DNA from: Methylobacteriaceae bacterium
Lineage (GTDB): Bacteria; Pseudomonadota; Alphaproteobacteria; Rhizobiales; Beijerinckiaceae
Direction: 5' to 3'
Assembly: GCA_031272615.1 (NCBI GenBank)
Contig: JAISTL010000136.1
Span: 1 to 6,382 of the forward strand
Length of the DNA stretch: 6,382 nt
Shown here piece after piece: positions 1 through 5,382 of the stretch. How positions within the stretch are numbered: position 1 is the first letter of the stretch; the number at the start of each line of letters is the position of its first letter. The translations under genes and the position numbers were made by a program. The notes beneath the pieces are model-generated. The model made no database searches. It saw only the letters and a program-made list of their open reading frames with translations, and was not told the origin of the DNA.

Positions 1-151
1 TGTTGAACACTCGCCTATTCATAGCGCAAAAACGGCTCGGACAACAGCTTTCGCCGCCCCGACGCCGCAAAAACCGGCAAAAGTTGCTAACAGACGGTTA
101 ACACCGGCACCCGGGTCAATGCGGGGGACGAAGCAATCCGGAACGGGATTT

Positions 152-202
152 GGTGGACACGGTAGCATGGTGGACCAGGTGGACACGGTGGACTTGGTGG
201 AC
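152..202 (+). repeat. Direct array of GGTGGAC heptamers, left arm
   Basis: Exact GGTGGAC heptamers begin at 152, 169, 178, 187 and 196. A degenerate copy (GGTAGCA) sits at 161. The period is 9 bp apart from one 8-bp step, and the two bases between units vary (CA, AC, TT). The same unit occurs in opposite orientation at 285-318, so this is one arm of an inverted structure and not a simple microsatellite. The repeat is not translated as part of any recognisable protein. Confidence 0.9.
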
Positions 203-249
203 GATCAGCGGCATCAAGATTGAGAATGCTGAAACTGCGGGAAGCCAAG

Positions 250-273
250 CCAAAAATGGTGTCCACTTTTTGG
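250..273. other. Small AT-rich hairpin inside the repeat element
   Basis: CCAAAAA at 250-256 pairs with TTTTTGG at 267-273. An inner TGG/CCA pairing (257-259 with 263-265) leaves a TGT loop and one bulged C at 266. The A and T tracts lie inside the stem, so it would look terminator-like on either strand, but the stem lacks the GC-rich core of a strong intrinsic terminator. It sits within the spacer between the two GGTGGAC arrays. Confidence 0.35.
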
Positions 274-284
274 GGTACGCCATC

Positions 285-318
285 GTCCACCAAGTCCACC
301 AAGTCCACCCTGTCCACC
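285..318 (-). repeat. Inverted array of the same heptamer (GTCCACC), right arm
   Basis: Exact GTCCACC heptamers begin at 285, 294, 303 and 312 with a strict 9-bp period. They are the reverse complement of the left-arm unit. A shorter GTCCAC at 261-266 lies in the spacer between the arms. Aligning the reverse complement of 282-318 with 169-205 gives 33 of 37 identical positions. All four differences fall in the two-base linkers between heptamers, so the heptamer itself is what has been conserved or copied. Confidence 0.9.
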
Positions 319-355
319 AAAAGCCCCCCACACTGTTCATCACCCCATTTTCCGC

Positions 356-361
356 TTGACA
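356..361 (+). promoter_or_regulatory. Possible -35 hexamer upstream of sufE
   Basis: A perfect TTGACA lies 82 nt before the sufE start. At 14-18 nt downstream the sequence offers only weak -10 candidates (CATGAG at 376-381 or similar), so this is a suggestion and not a firm promoter. Confidence 0.2.
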
Positions 362-442
362 AACCGGCCCCGGCACATGAGGCAAAAGAGCAACCGGGCG
401 CGTGCTTCCGCGGGCCCGGCGCGCCGCAAAGAGGTCCCACGC

Positions 443-862
443 ATGTCCGCTCTCGAGCAAATCCTCGATGACTTCGCCTTTCTGCCTGACTGGGAGGACC
501 GTTACCGCTATCTCATCGAACTCGGCGGCGGGTTGGCGCCGCTCAGCGCCGAAGAGCACTCGGACGCCAACCGGGTGATGGGTTGCGCCAGTCAGGTGTG
601 GCTGGTCGTTGCCGAGGAAAACGCCGGCGGCGCGGCGCACTTCCGCTTCCGGGCCGACAGCGACGCCCACATCGTGCGCGGCCTTCTCGCCATCGTCATC
701 GCCATGTATGACGGCAAATCCGCGGCGGACATCCTCGCCGTCGATTCCGAGGCGGTGTTCGATACGCTGCATCTGGCCGAACACCTCTCCCGCCAGCGCT
801 CCAACGGCCTGCGGTCGGTGGTGGAGCGCATCCGGGCCGAGGCCAAACGCCGCATGGGCTGA
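443..862 (+). CDS. sufE: SufE family cysteine-desulfuration protein
   Basis: SufE proteins accept persulfide sulfur from the cysteine desulfurase SufS in the cytoplasm and pass it to the SufBCD scaffold for Fe-S cluster assembly. The 139-residue product has normal family length. The sulfur-accepting cysteine is Cys48 in VMGCASQVW, which matches the hallmark GCxSQVW loop of SufE/CsdE. The N-terminal helix (ILDDFAFLPDWEDRYRYLIE, residues 7-26) and a Gly-Leu-Arg segment with an Arg/Lys-rich C-terminal helix are also typical. I chose ATG 443 because AAAGAGG at 428-434 sits 8 nt upstream and the protein then begins as family members do. A frame open from TTG 356 would add a Pro/Arg-rich tail unlike SufE. 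No sufS or sufBCD is adjacent, so it is an orphan sufE here. Family assignment is very secure; the gene name is slightly less so because CsdE is a close relative. Confidence 0.93.
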   Translation: MSALEQILDDFAFLPDWEDRYRYLIELGGGLAPLSAEEHSDANRVMGCASQVWLVVAEENAGGAAHFRFRADSDAHIVRGLLAIVIAMYDGKSAADILAVDSEAVFDTLHLAEHLSRQRSNGLRSVVERIRAEAKRRMG

Positions 863-903
863 CGGGTTTCCCGTTTATCCCGCGGCGCTCTGCGAAAAGC
901 GCC
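862..903 (+). terminator. Weak hairpins after sufE, possible terminator
   Basis: ACGGG (862-866), loop TTT, then CCCGT (870-874) forms a 5-bp stem followed by TTTATC. A second stem pairs GGCGCT (884-889) with AGCGCC (898-903) but has no following T tract. Either could end sufE transcription, but neither is a strong intrinsic terminator. Their position before the next promoter is what favours the call. Confidence 0.3.
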
Positions 904-928
904 CCGGCGGCCCCCGTGAAGAACCCAC

Positions 929-940
929 AGGAGAATACCA
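929..940 (+). repeat. AGGAGAATACCA, 12-nt copy of the binding-protein gene's ribosome-binding leader
   Basis: The same 12 bases occur at 2261-2272, where they form the Shine-Dalgarno region and first base of the solute-binding protein start. Here no start codon follows at the right place (ATT instead of ATG), and the copy lies just upstream of the regulator's promoter. It may be a remnant of an older gene start or chance. Confidence 0.5.
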
Positions 941-947
941 ATTCATC

Positions 948-976
948 TTGACAGACGCATTTGACCGGTCTATTTA
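948..976 (+). promoter_or_regulatory. Sigma-70-like promoter for the regulator-transporter operon
   Basis: A perfect -35 hexamer TTGACA (948-953) is followed, after a 17-nt spacer, by the AT-rich -10 candidate TATTTA (971-976); TATTTT at 975-980 is an alternative with longer spacing. Transcription would begin near 983 and leave a leader of roughly 40 nt carrying the Shine-Dalgarno GGGGAGG at 1008-1014. The -10 region lies inside the inverted repeat at 969-1003, so a protein bound there should block RNA polymerase. The -35 and spacing are strong; the -10 match is modest. Confidence 0.6.
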
Positions 977-1003
977 TTTTCATACTGAATGAAAATAAAT
1001 AGA
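969..1003. promoter_or_regulatory. Perfect 15-bp inverted repeat, likely ROK repressor operator
   Basis: The left arm TCTATTTATTTTCAT (969-983) and right arm ATGAAAATAAATAGA (989-1003) are exact reverse complements around the 5-nt spacer ACTGA. The site is sharply AT-rich in a GC-rich neighbourhood, overlaps the -10 region, and ends 17 nt before the ROK gene. Known ROK repressors of the NagC/Mlc type bind AT-rich dyads with TTATTT and AAATAA half-sites, and this dyad contains TTATTTT and AAAATAA. The inference is autorepression of the whole operon. An RNA hairpin in the 5' leader is a less likely alternative. Confidence 0.75.
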
Positions 1004-1020
1004 ACACGGGGAGGTGCGCC

Positions 1021-2244
1021 ATGGGTTTCCTGTCACTACCGCCGGTCACGCCAACCCTGCTGCGGGCTCTCACCCGCAACAGCGGGCTGATGCGCAGTGA
1101 ACTCCAGCTGGCCACCGGCGCCAGCGGCGCCACCATCGCCCGCGTCACCATGGAGCTTTCCGACGCCGGCCTCCTTTCGGTATCCACCGGAGTCGCCAAC
1201 GGCAAGGGGCGTCCGGCGGAAACCATTTCGCTTGCCGAAGACGGCCTGTGCACCATCGGCGTCTCCATCCGCACCGAGCAGTGCGTGGCGAGCCTGATCA
1301 CCTTTCAGGGCGAGTGCATCGCGTCGGAATACCCCGACGTGAACGAGGAAACCCCCTACGTTCAGGCCATCGGCCGCATCGGCAACGCCGTGCTCCGCCT
1401 GGCCGCCAAAGCGGCGGACTCGTTCCGGGCGCTGGGCTGCGTCAGCATCATCTTTTTCGGCTCCTGCAGCTATGAGCACGGCGAAATCACCACTCCGTCG
1501 ACGTTTCAGGCCTGGCACCACAAGCCGATTGCCCATGACCTGGCGCGCTACACGGCGCTTCCCTGCGCGGTGATGAACTATTCCTTTGCCCTGGTCGCCA
1601 CCCTGAACTGGTTCAGCGAACAGGATTTTGACGACTTCTTCATTGCCCTGGACGATTACAGTATCGGCGGCATGTGCTCCATCCACGGCGAGCCGTACCT
1701 TCCCTACGGCGTCAAGCCGTCCAGTTTCAGCCACACCAACAGCCGGAGGATCGGAAAAGAACTGTGCCGGTGCGGCGGTTATGACTGCCTCTCCGTCACC
1801 TCGTCGGTGCGGGCCATCCGGGCCGAAGCCGGGAGGCAGGGGTTGATATCCCCCGGGAGAACCGACTTTGCCAACCTTATCCGGGACCTGGACGGGCACG
1901 ACGACCCGCGGGCGCGGCTCCTTCTCGACAGCGCCGGCGCGGCCGTTGCCCGGGCCGCCCTCAACGTCTGCCGGGGAATCGGTTTTCGTATCTGCATTTT
2001 CGGAGGATTGCTCTTCGACTGTTCCGCCGCTGCCCGGGAGGCGGCGCAGAAGGAGTTTTACGCCCCCGGACATTCCTGCGCCACCCGGTTTCTCAGCGAT
2101 GTCTTCCACGGCAAGGACATCGACAACCTGACCGCGGCGGCGCTCTGCTGCCACCACCTGTCGAAAACACGACAGGCCTACCTTCTCGATAAACAACAAG
2201 ACTATGTGGAAATCCTTACCCGCCAGGGAGCGTCGCAAGGATGA
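1021..2244 (+). CDS. ROK family transcriptional regulator with degenerate kinase domain
   Basis: This 407-residue protein has the length and layout of NagC/Mlc/XylR-type ROK repressors. An N-terminal winged helix-turn-helix occupies about residues 12-70, with RSELQLATGASGATIARV (25-42) as the recognition region and GKGRPAETISL (61-71) as the wing. A ROK sugar-binding fold follows. The family zinc motif survives as His238 with Cys249, Cys251 and Cys256 in ELCRCGGYDCL. Kinase signatures are eroded: the usual DxGxT phosphate loop reads GVSIRTE (80-86), and the catalytic Asp of the ENDAN-type motif is absent (MNYSFALVA, 185-193). It should therefore sense a ligand, not phosphorylate it. The start is supported by GGAGG at 1010-1014, 6 nt upstream. 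It lies 27 nt before the binding-protein gene and downstream of a palindrome it probably binds, so autoregulation is likely. Family is secure; ligand unknown. Confidence 0.88.
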   Translation: MGFLSLPPVTPTLLRALTRNSGLMRSELQLATGASGATIARVTMELSDAGLLSVSTGVANGKGRPAETISLAEDGLCTIGVSIRTEQCVASLITFQGECIASEYPDVNEETPYVQAIGRIGNAVLRLAAKAADSFRALGCVSIIFFGSCSYEHGEITTPSTFQAWHHKPIAHDLARYTALPCAVMNYSFALVATLNWFSEQDFDDFFIALDDYSIGGMCSIHGEPYLPYGVKPSSFSHTNSRRIGKELCRCGGYDCLSVTSSVRAIRAEAGRQGLISPGRTDFANLIRDLDGHDDPRARLLLDSAGAAVARAALNVCRGIGFRICIFGGLLFDCSAAAREAAQKEFYAPGHSCATRFLSDVFHGKDIDNLTAAALCCHHLSKTRQAYLLDKQQDYVEILTRQGASQG

Positions 2245-2271
2245 AACTGCACTGAACCAGAGGAGAATACC

Positions 2272-3378
2272 ATGACACACAGATTTTGGCTGTCCGGCGT
2301 CGCCGTGTTCCTGGCGATGACCGCCGCGCCGACCCCCGGCTATGCCCAGGACAACAAGGAACCCCAGGCCCTCGTCGACGCCGCCAAAAAGGAAGGCGAA
2401 CTGGTGGCCTACTGGCATTCGTCGCGGATCACCAAGGCCGGCGCCGCCTTCGAAAAGGCCTACGGCATCAAGGTGCTGGGCACCAAGATGAACGACACGG
2501 AGACGACGGAAAAGATCGTTCGCGAGGTGGAATCCGGCAACATCCAGGCCGACGTCATCGGGTACGACGATGGCCCACGCCTGATTACCGAGCTGCTTCC
2601 GGGCAATTACGTCACCAACTACGTTCCGGCGGACGCGGCGGACCTTCCCGAAATCTCCCGCAACCCCCTGGTCTATCTGTGGCAGGTGACGGTGTTCGGT
2701 TACAACAACGAAACCCATAAGGAATGCCCCATCTCCAATGTCTGGCAGCTGACCGAACCCGAATGGAAGGGCAAATTCCACATGTTCGACCCGCGCCTGC
2801 GCTCGACGATGATTCAGATGTTCTCCGCCATCGAGGACCGCTCGGAGGAAATGGCCGCGTCTTATCAGGACTTCTACGGCAAGCCGCTGGAGATGACGGA
2901 AAAGAACGCCGGCCTTGAATTCATCAAGCGGTTGGCCGCCAATCAGCCGATCCTCTACAACGAAGATCTGGACATCGCCGCCGCCGTCGGCACCCGCGGC
3001 CAGAAGGACCCGCCGATGGGCTTCTATTTCCTCGGCCGCCACCGGGAAGCCGCGGCGAAAAACCACGCGCTCGACATCTGCAATCTCGTTCCGTTCCAGG
3101 GCTTCGCCCAACCGAGTTTCGCCCAGACCGTCACCGGTTCGCCCCATCCCAACGCGGCGAAGCTGTTCATCTCCTTCATCCTCACCGATGAAGGCGTGTC
3201 GCCGTGGACAACCGATATCGGCGCCTATTCGCCGTTGTCGACGCTGAAGTCCAGCCCCGACAATCCCTACCCGTCCCTCGAAGCCTGGGGCACGAAAATG
3301 CTCTATGCCGACAATGCCCATGTCACTGACCGGCGGCAGGACCTTCTCGATTTCTGGATCACCAGCAGCAGGCCGTAA
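2272..3378 (+). CDS. Periplasmic solute-binding protein of an ABC importer (FbpA/AfuA-like)
   Basis: This 368-residue protein captures the substrate in the periplasm and delivers it to the permease encoded next. It starts with a signal peptide: Arg4, a hydrophobic core at about 5-19, and probable cleavage after GYA at residue 25. The mature part reads as a type 2 periplasmic binding protein: ALVDAAKKEGELVAYWHSS (33-51), EKAYGIKVLG (61-70), and the C-terminal signature PHPNAAKLFISFILTDEG (291-308), typical of the ferric and related binding-protein class. There is no adjacent Tyr-Tyr pair anywhere, so FbpA-style iron coordination is not visible. Cys152 and Cys270 are the only cysteines and might form a disulfide. 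AGAGGAG at 2259-2265 gives a strong ribosome-binding site 6 nt before ATG. The substrate is undetermined; a sugar phosphate or other organic anion is my inference from the ROK neighbour. Confidence 0.87.
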   Translation: MTHRFWLSGVAVFLAMTAAPTPGYAQDNKEPQALVDAAKKEGELVAYWHSSRITKAGAAFEKAYGIKVLGTKMNDTETTEKIVREVESGNIQADVIGYDDGPRLITELLPGNYVTNYVPADAADLPEISRNPLVYLWQVTVFGYNNETHKECPISNVWQLTEPEWKGKFHMFDPRLRSTMIQMFSAIEDRSEEMAASYQDFYGKPLEMTEKNAGLEFIKRLAANQPILYNEDLDIAAAVGTRGQKDPPMGFYFLGRHREAAAKNHALDICNLVPFQGFAQPSFAQTVTGSPHPNAAKLFISFILTDEGVSPWTTDIGAYSPLSTLKSSPDNPYPSLEAWGTKMLYADNAHVTDRRQDLLDFWITSSRP

Positions 3379-3385
3379 CGCCGGA

Positions 3386-3429
3386 GCGTTTCCCGCGGTT
3401 CCGCGTACCGGTTCGCGACGGGAAAACGC
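3386..3429 (+). other. Stem-loop immediately after the binding-protein gene
   Basis: GCGTTTCCCG (3386-3395) pairs with CGGGAAAACGC (3419-3429) with one bulged A. An inner CGGT/ACCG pairing (3396-3399 with 3407-3410) could stack on it. It begins 7 nt after the stop codon and has no trailing T tract, which fits an mRNA 3'-end stabiliser or a leaky stop to transcription better than a full terminator. Confidence 0.5.
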
Positions 3430-3442
3430 AACGAACATAAGG

Positions 3443-3512
3443 ACTCCGGGGCGAATTCCGACCGCAGGTTGAGTTGGTTGCGGGTTGGTTTGAGCGGAAT
3501 TCGCTCCGGAGT
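3443..3512 (+). other. Long 18-bp stem-loop between binding-protein and permease genes
   Basis: ACTCCGGGGCGAATTCCG (3443-3460) pairs with CGGAATTCGCTCCGGAGT (3495-3512). Seventeen pairs are Watson-Crick and the remaining one is G·U in RNA (3450 with 3505). The loop is 34 nt and rich in G and T. The sequence after the stem is GTTTATCC, a poor T tract. A stem this long between genes of one operon is expected to slow 3'-to-5' decay or partly stop transcription, so that the upstream binding protein is made in excess. It could also be a dispersed palindromic repeat. Confidence 0.6.
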
Positions 3513-3574
3513 GTTTATCCCGGTCGCGGCCGGTTCCCAACCGGTCAGTATCAGGCGTCAGGAGGTGTTTTGTG

Positions 3575-5377
3575 ATGTGGAAGCGGGGAGACGGCGCGCC
3601 CTATTTCACGGTGCGCGCCCGGTTGTGGTGGGCGGAAATGACCGTGGAGCCGGGCCGGATCATCGGTGCGGTGCTGGCGGTCATTCTCGGCTATCTTGTG
3701 CTGGCGCCGGTTTACGCGGTTGTTTCCAATGCCTTGAGATTGACCCGGATGGACGCGGTGCGGGCCCGTGCCGCCCCCGGAGACCTGACCTTCGCCTATC
3801 TTGACCGGGTGCTGTTTTCCGGGGTGAGCCGGGATATCTTCTGGACGCCGCTTTTCAACACCCTGACGGTCGCGGTTTTCGCCACGGCGCTGGCGGTGGT
3901 CTTCGGCCTGACGCTGGCCGCCCTGGTCACCAGCACCGACATTGCGGGGCGACGCTTCCTGTCGTTCCTGCTGATCATTCCCTATATGCTGCCGTCCCAG
4001 GCCATGGCCACCGCGTGGATGACCCTGTTCAAGAACCGGCGCATCGGCGGAGCTCCGGGAATGCTGGAAGCCATGGGGTTCTCGCCTCCCGACTGGCTCG
4101 CCTACGGCCCGATCCCCATCGTCATCTGTCTGGCGCTGAGTTACTTTCCCTTTGCGTTCCTGCTGTTCTCCAACGCCATGAACAAGATCGACACCCAACT
4201 CGAAGAGGCGGCCGTGGTGCTGGGCGCCTCCGCGGGCACCGTGTGGCGCCGCATCCTGTTTCCGCTTCTCATTCCCACCACCATGTCGGTGCTGCTGCTG
4301 ACCGGCGCCCGGACGCTCGGCACCTTCGCCACCCCTTATGTGCTGGGCTCTCCGGTGCGTTACACCGTCATCTCGACCTCCCTCTACAGCAGCCTGCGCT
4401 CAGGGGCTTCGGGGGTTGCCGCGGTGCTGGCCATTTTTCTGGCGCTCTTCGGCATCATCCTTCTGCTCATGGACCTGTACATGGTGCGCAACTGGCAGCG
4501 CTTCGTCACCGTGGGCGGCAAGGGCGGACGCCGCGAGGCGGCCCCGCTGGGCTGGACGCGGGGGCCGGCGACGCTCCTCGCCTGGGGCTTTTTCTTCATC
4601 GCCGCCTGCTGCCCGCTGTTGATCATGGCGCTCTCCACCTTCATGCGGACCCCGGGGGTATTCACCCTGGAGAACTTCAATCTGGACTACTGGCTCGGCA
4701 CCGACAAGCTGCCGGGGGTGTTCACCAGCCCGGAAATCCTCAGCTCGCTGTTCAACAGCCTGGCCATCAGCGGCTCGGCCGCAGTTCTGTGCGGCACGCT
4801 CGGCATGATGATCGGATATGCCGTCGTCAAGCTGCAGGGACACTGGCTTTCCGGCTACCTCAGACAGGTCTCGTTCCTGCCCTATCTCATGCCGGGCATG
4901 GCCTTCGCCGCGGCGTTCCTGTCGTTGTTCGCGGTGCGTCGCGGGCCGATTCCCGCCCTCTACGGCTCCATCAGCCTTCTCGTTCTGGTGATGGTCGTCA
5001 CCTATCTGCCCTACGCCTCGCGCTCGGGAATCGCGGCGATGATGCAGGTCGGGCGGGAGCCGGAAGAAGCCGGAATGGTGCTGGGGGCCGGTTTCGTGCA
5101 ACGCATCGCCAAAATTCTCGCCCCGCTCCAGAAAACCGCTCTGGTCACGGCGATCATTCTGCCCTTCATTTCCGGCATGAAGGAACTCAGCCTGGTCATC
5201 ATGCTGGTGACCCCGGGGACGGAGCTGCTCACCACCCAGTCCCTCCGTTTCCTCGATTACGGGTTCACCCAGCTTGCCAACGCAACCATTCTCATCATCG
5301 GCCTCGTGGTCATGGTCCTCGTCCTGGCGTTGCAACGCCTCACCAGGAGCAACCTGGCCAGCGGATTGGGAGGTTAA
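3575..5377 (+). CDS. Fused double-domain ABC transporter permease
   Basis: This 600-residue inner-membrane protein forms the substrate channel. It contains two binding-protein-dependent permease domains in one chain, as in FbpB/AfuB and related importers, with about 12 membrane segments (roughly 28-50, 96-119, 128-150, 178-199, 232-250, 281-302, then 332-355, 395-418, 431-453, 461-480, 521-545, 569-588). Each half has the cytoplasmic EAA loop that docks on the ATPase: EAAVVLG (211-217) followed by ILFPLL, and EAGMVLG (498-504) followed by ILAPL. The second loop has Gly for the third residue, a mild deviation. ATG 3575 lies 9 nt after AGGAGG (3560-3565); GTG 3572, one codon earlier with a 6-nt gap, is equally possible. 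Its end carries the ribosome-binding site of the ATPase gene, so the two are probably translationally coupled. It should pair with the encoded binding protein and ATPase. Confidence 0.9.
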   Translation: MWKRGDGAPYFTVRARLWWAEMTVEPGRIIGAVLAVILGYLVLAPVYAVVSNALRLTRMDAVRARAAPGDLTFAYLDRVLFSGVSRDIFWTPLFNTLTVAVFATALAVVFGLTLAALVTSTDIAGRRFLSFLLIIPYMLPSQAMATAWMTLFKNRRIGGAPGMLEAMGFSPPDWLAYGPIPIVICLALSYFPFAFLLFSNAMNKIDTQLEEAAVVLGASAGTVWRRILFPLLIPTTMSVLLLTGARTLGTFATPYVLGSPVRYTVISTSLYSSLRSGASGVAAVLAIFLALFGIILLLMDLYMVRNWQRFVTVGGKGGRREAAPLGWTRGPATLLAWGFFFIAACCPLLIMALSTFMRTPGVFTLENFNLDYWLGTDKLPGVFTSPEILSSLFNSLAISGSAAVLCGTLGMMIGYAVVKLQGHWLSGYLRQVSFLPYLMPGMAFAAAFLSLFAVRRGPIPALYGSISLLVLVMVVTYLPYASRSGIAAMMQVGREPEEAGMVLGAGFVQRIAKILAPLQKTALVTAIILPFISGMKELSLVIMLVTPGTELLTTQSLRFLDYGFTQLANATILIIGLVVMVLVLALQRLTRSNLASGLGG

Positions 5378-5382
5378 CCACC

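Larger units (their letters stand above)
151..318. repeat. Composite inverted-repeat element with 37-nt arms and 76-nt centre
   Basis: The two heptamer arrays face each other (169-205 against 282-318) around a unique centre at 206-281. Their outer flanks also resemble each other: GGATTTGGTGGACA at 146-159 against the reverse complement of TGTCCACCAAAAGCC at 311-325. As single-stranded DNA or RNA this could fold into a long, nearly continuous stem. Possible identities are a small non-autonomous dispersed element, a protein-binding array, or a structured transcript end for an upstream gene. It encodes no transposase. I do not recognise it as a named family. Confidence 0.6.
1..442. other. Intergenic region without a convincing gene
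   Basis: I see no credible coding sequence here. Open frames across this stretch on either strand are built from the repeat block (Trp-Thr, Val-His or Val-Asp repeats) and have no family resemblance. Positions 1-150 are ordinary non-repetitive sequence with no clear RNA gene. Positions 151-318 hold the facing GGTGGAC arrays described separately. Positions 319-442 run into the sufE leader, including a TTGACA hexamer at 356-361 and a GC-rich stretch at about 410-425. A minus-strand start codon at 22-20 opens a frame reading off the left edge (7 codons visible), which is too short to judge. Confidence 0.7.

Noticed and set aside
1..22. Possible minus-strand gene start at 22 reading off the left edge
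   Set aside because: Only seven codons are visible and no clear ribosome-binding site lies upstream on that strand.
151..318. CRISPR array
   Set aside because: Units are 7-9 bp with 2-bp linkers and switch orientation midway. There are no 25-40 bp repeats with unique spacers.
356..442. Extended N-terminus for SufE from TTG 356 or ATG 377
   Set aside because: The added residues are Pro/Arg-rich and unlike SufE. ATG 443 has a well-placed Shine-Dalgarno and gives normal family length.
116..784. A 222-codon minus-strand open frame across the repeat block and sufE
   Set aside because: It is antisense to sufE and picks up Trp-Thr and Val-His repeats from the GGTGGAC arrays. There is no family resemblance.
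2241..2255. Four-codon mini-frame (M-K-L-H) overlapping the regulator stop by ATGA
   Set aside because: It is too short to judge, and the binding-protein gene has its own strong ribosome-binding site. No sign of a translated leader peptide.
1036..3540. An 834-codon open frame on the minus strand antisense to the regulator and binding-protein genes
   Set aside because: It mirrors the G/C third-position bias of the real + strand genes, crosses their intergenic gap, and its translation is Gly/Arg/Val-rich with no domain. The + strand proteins are recognisable families.
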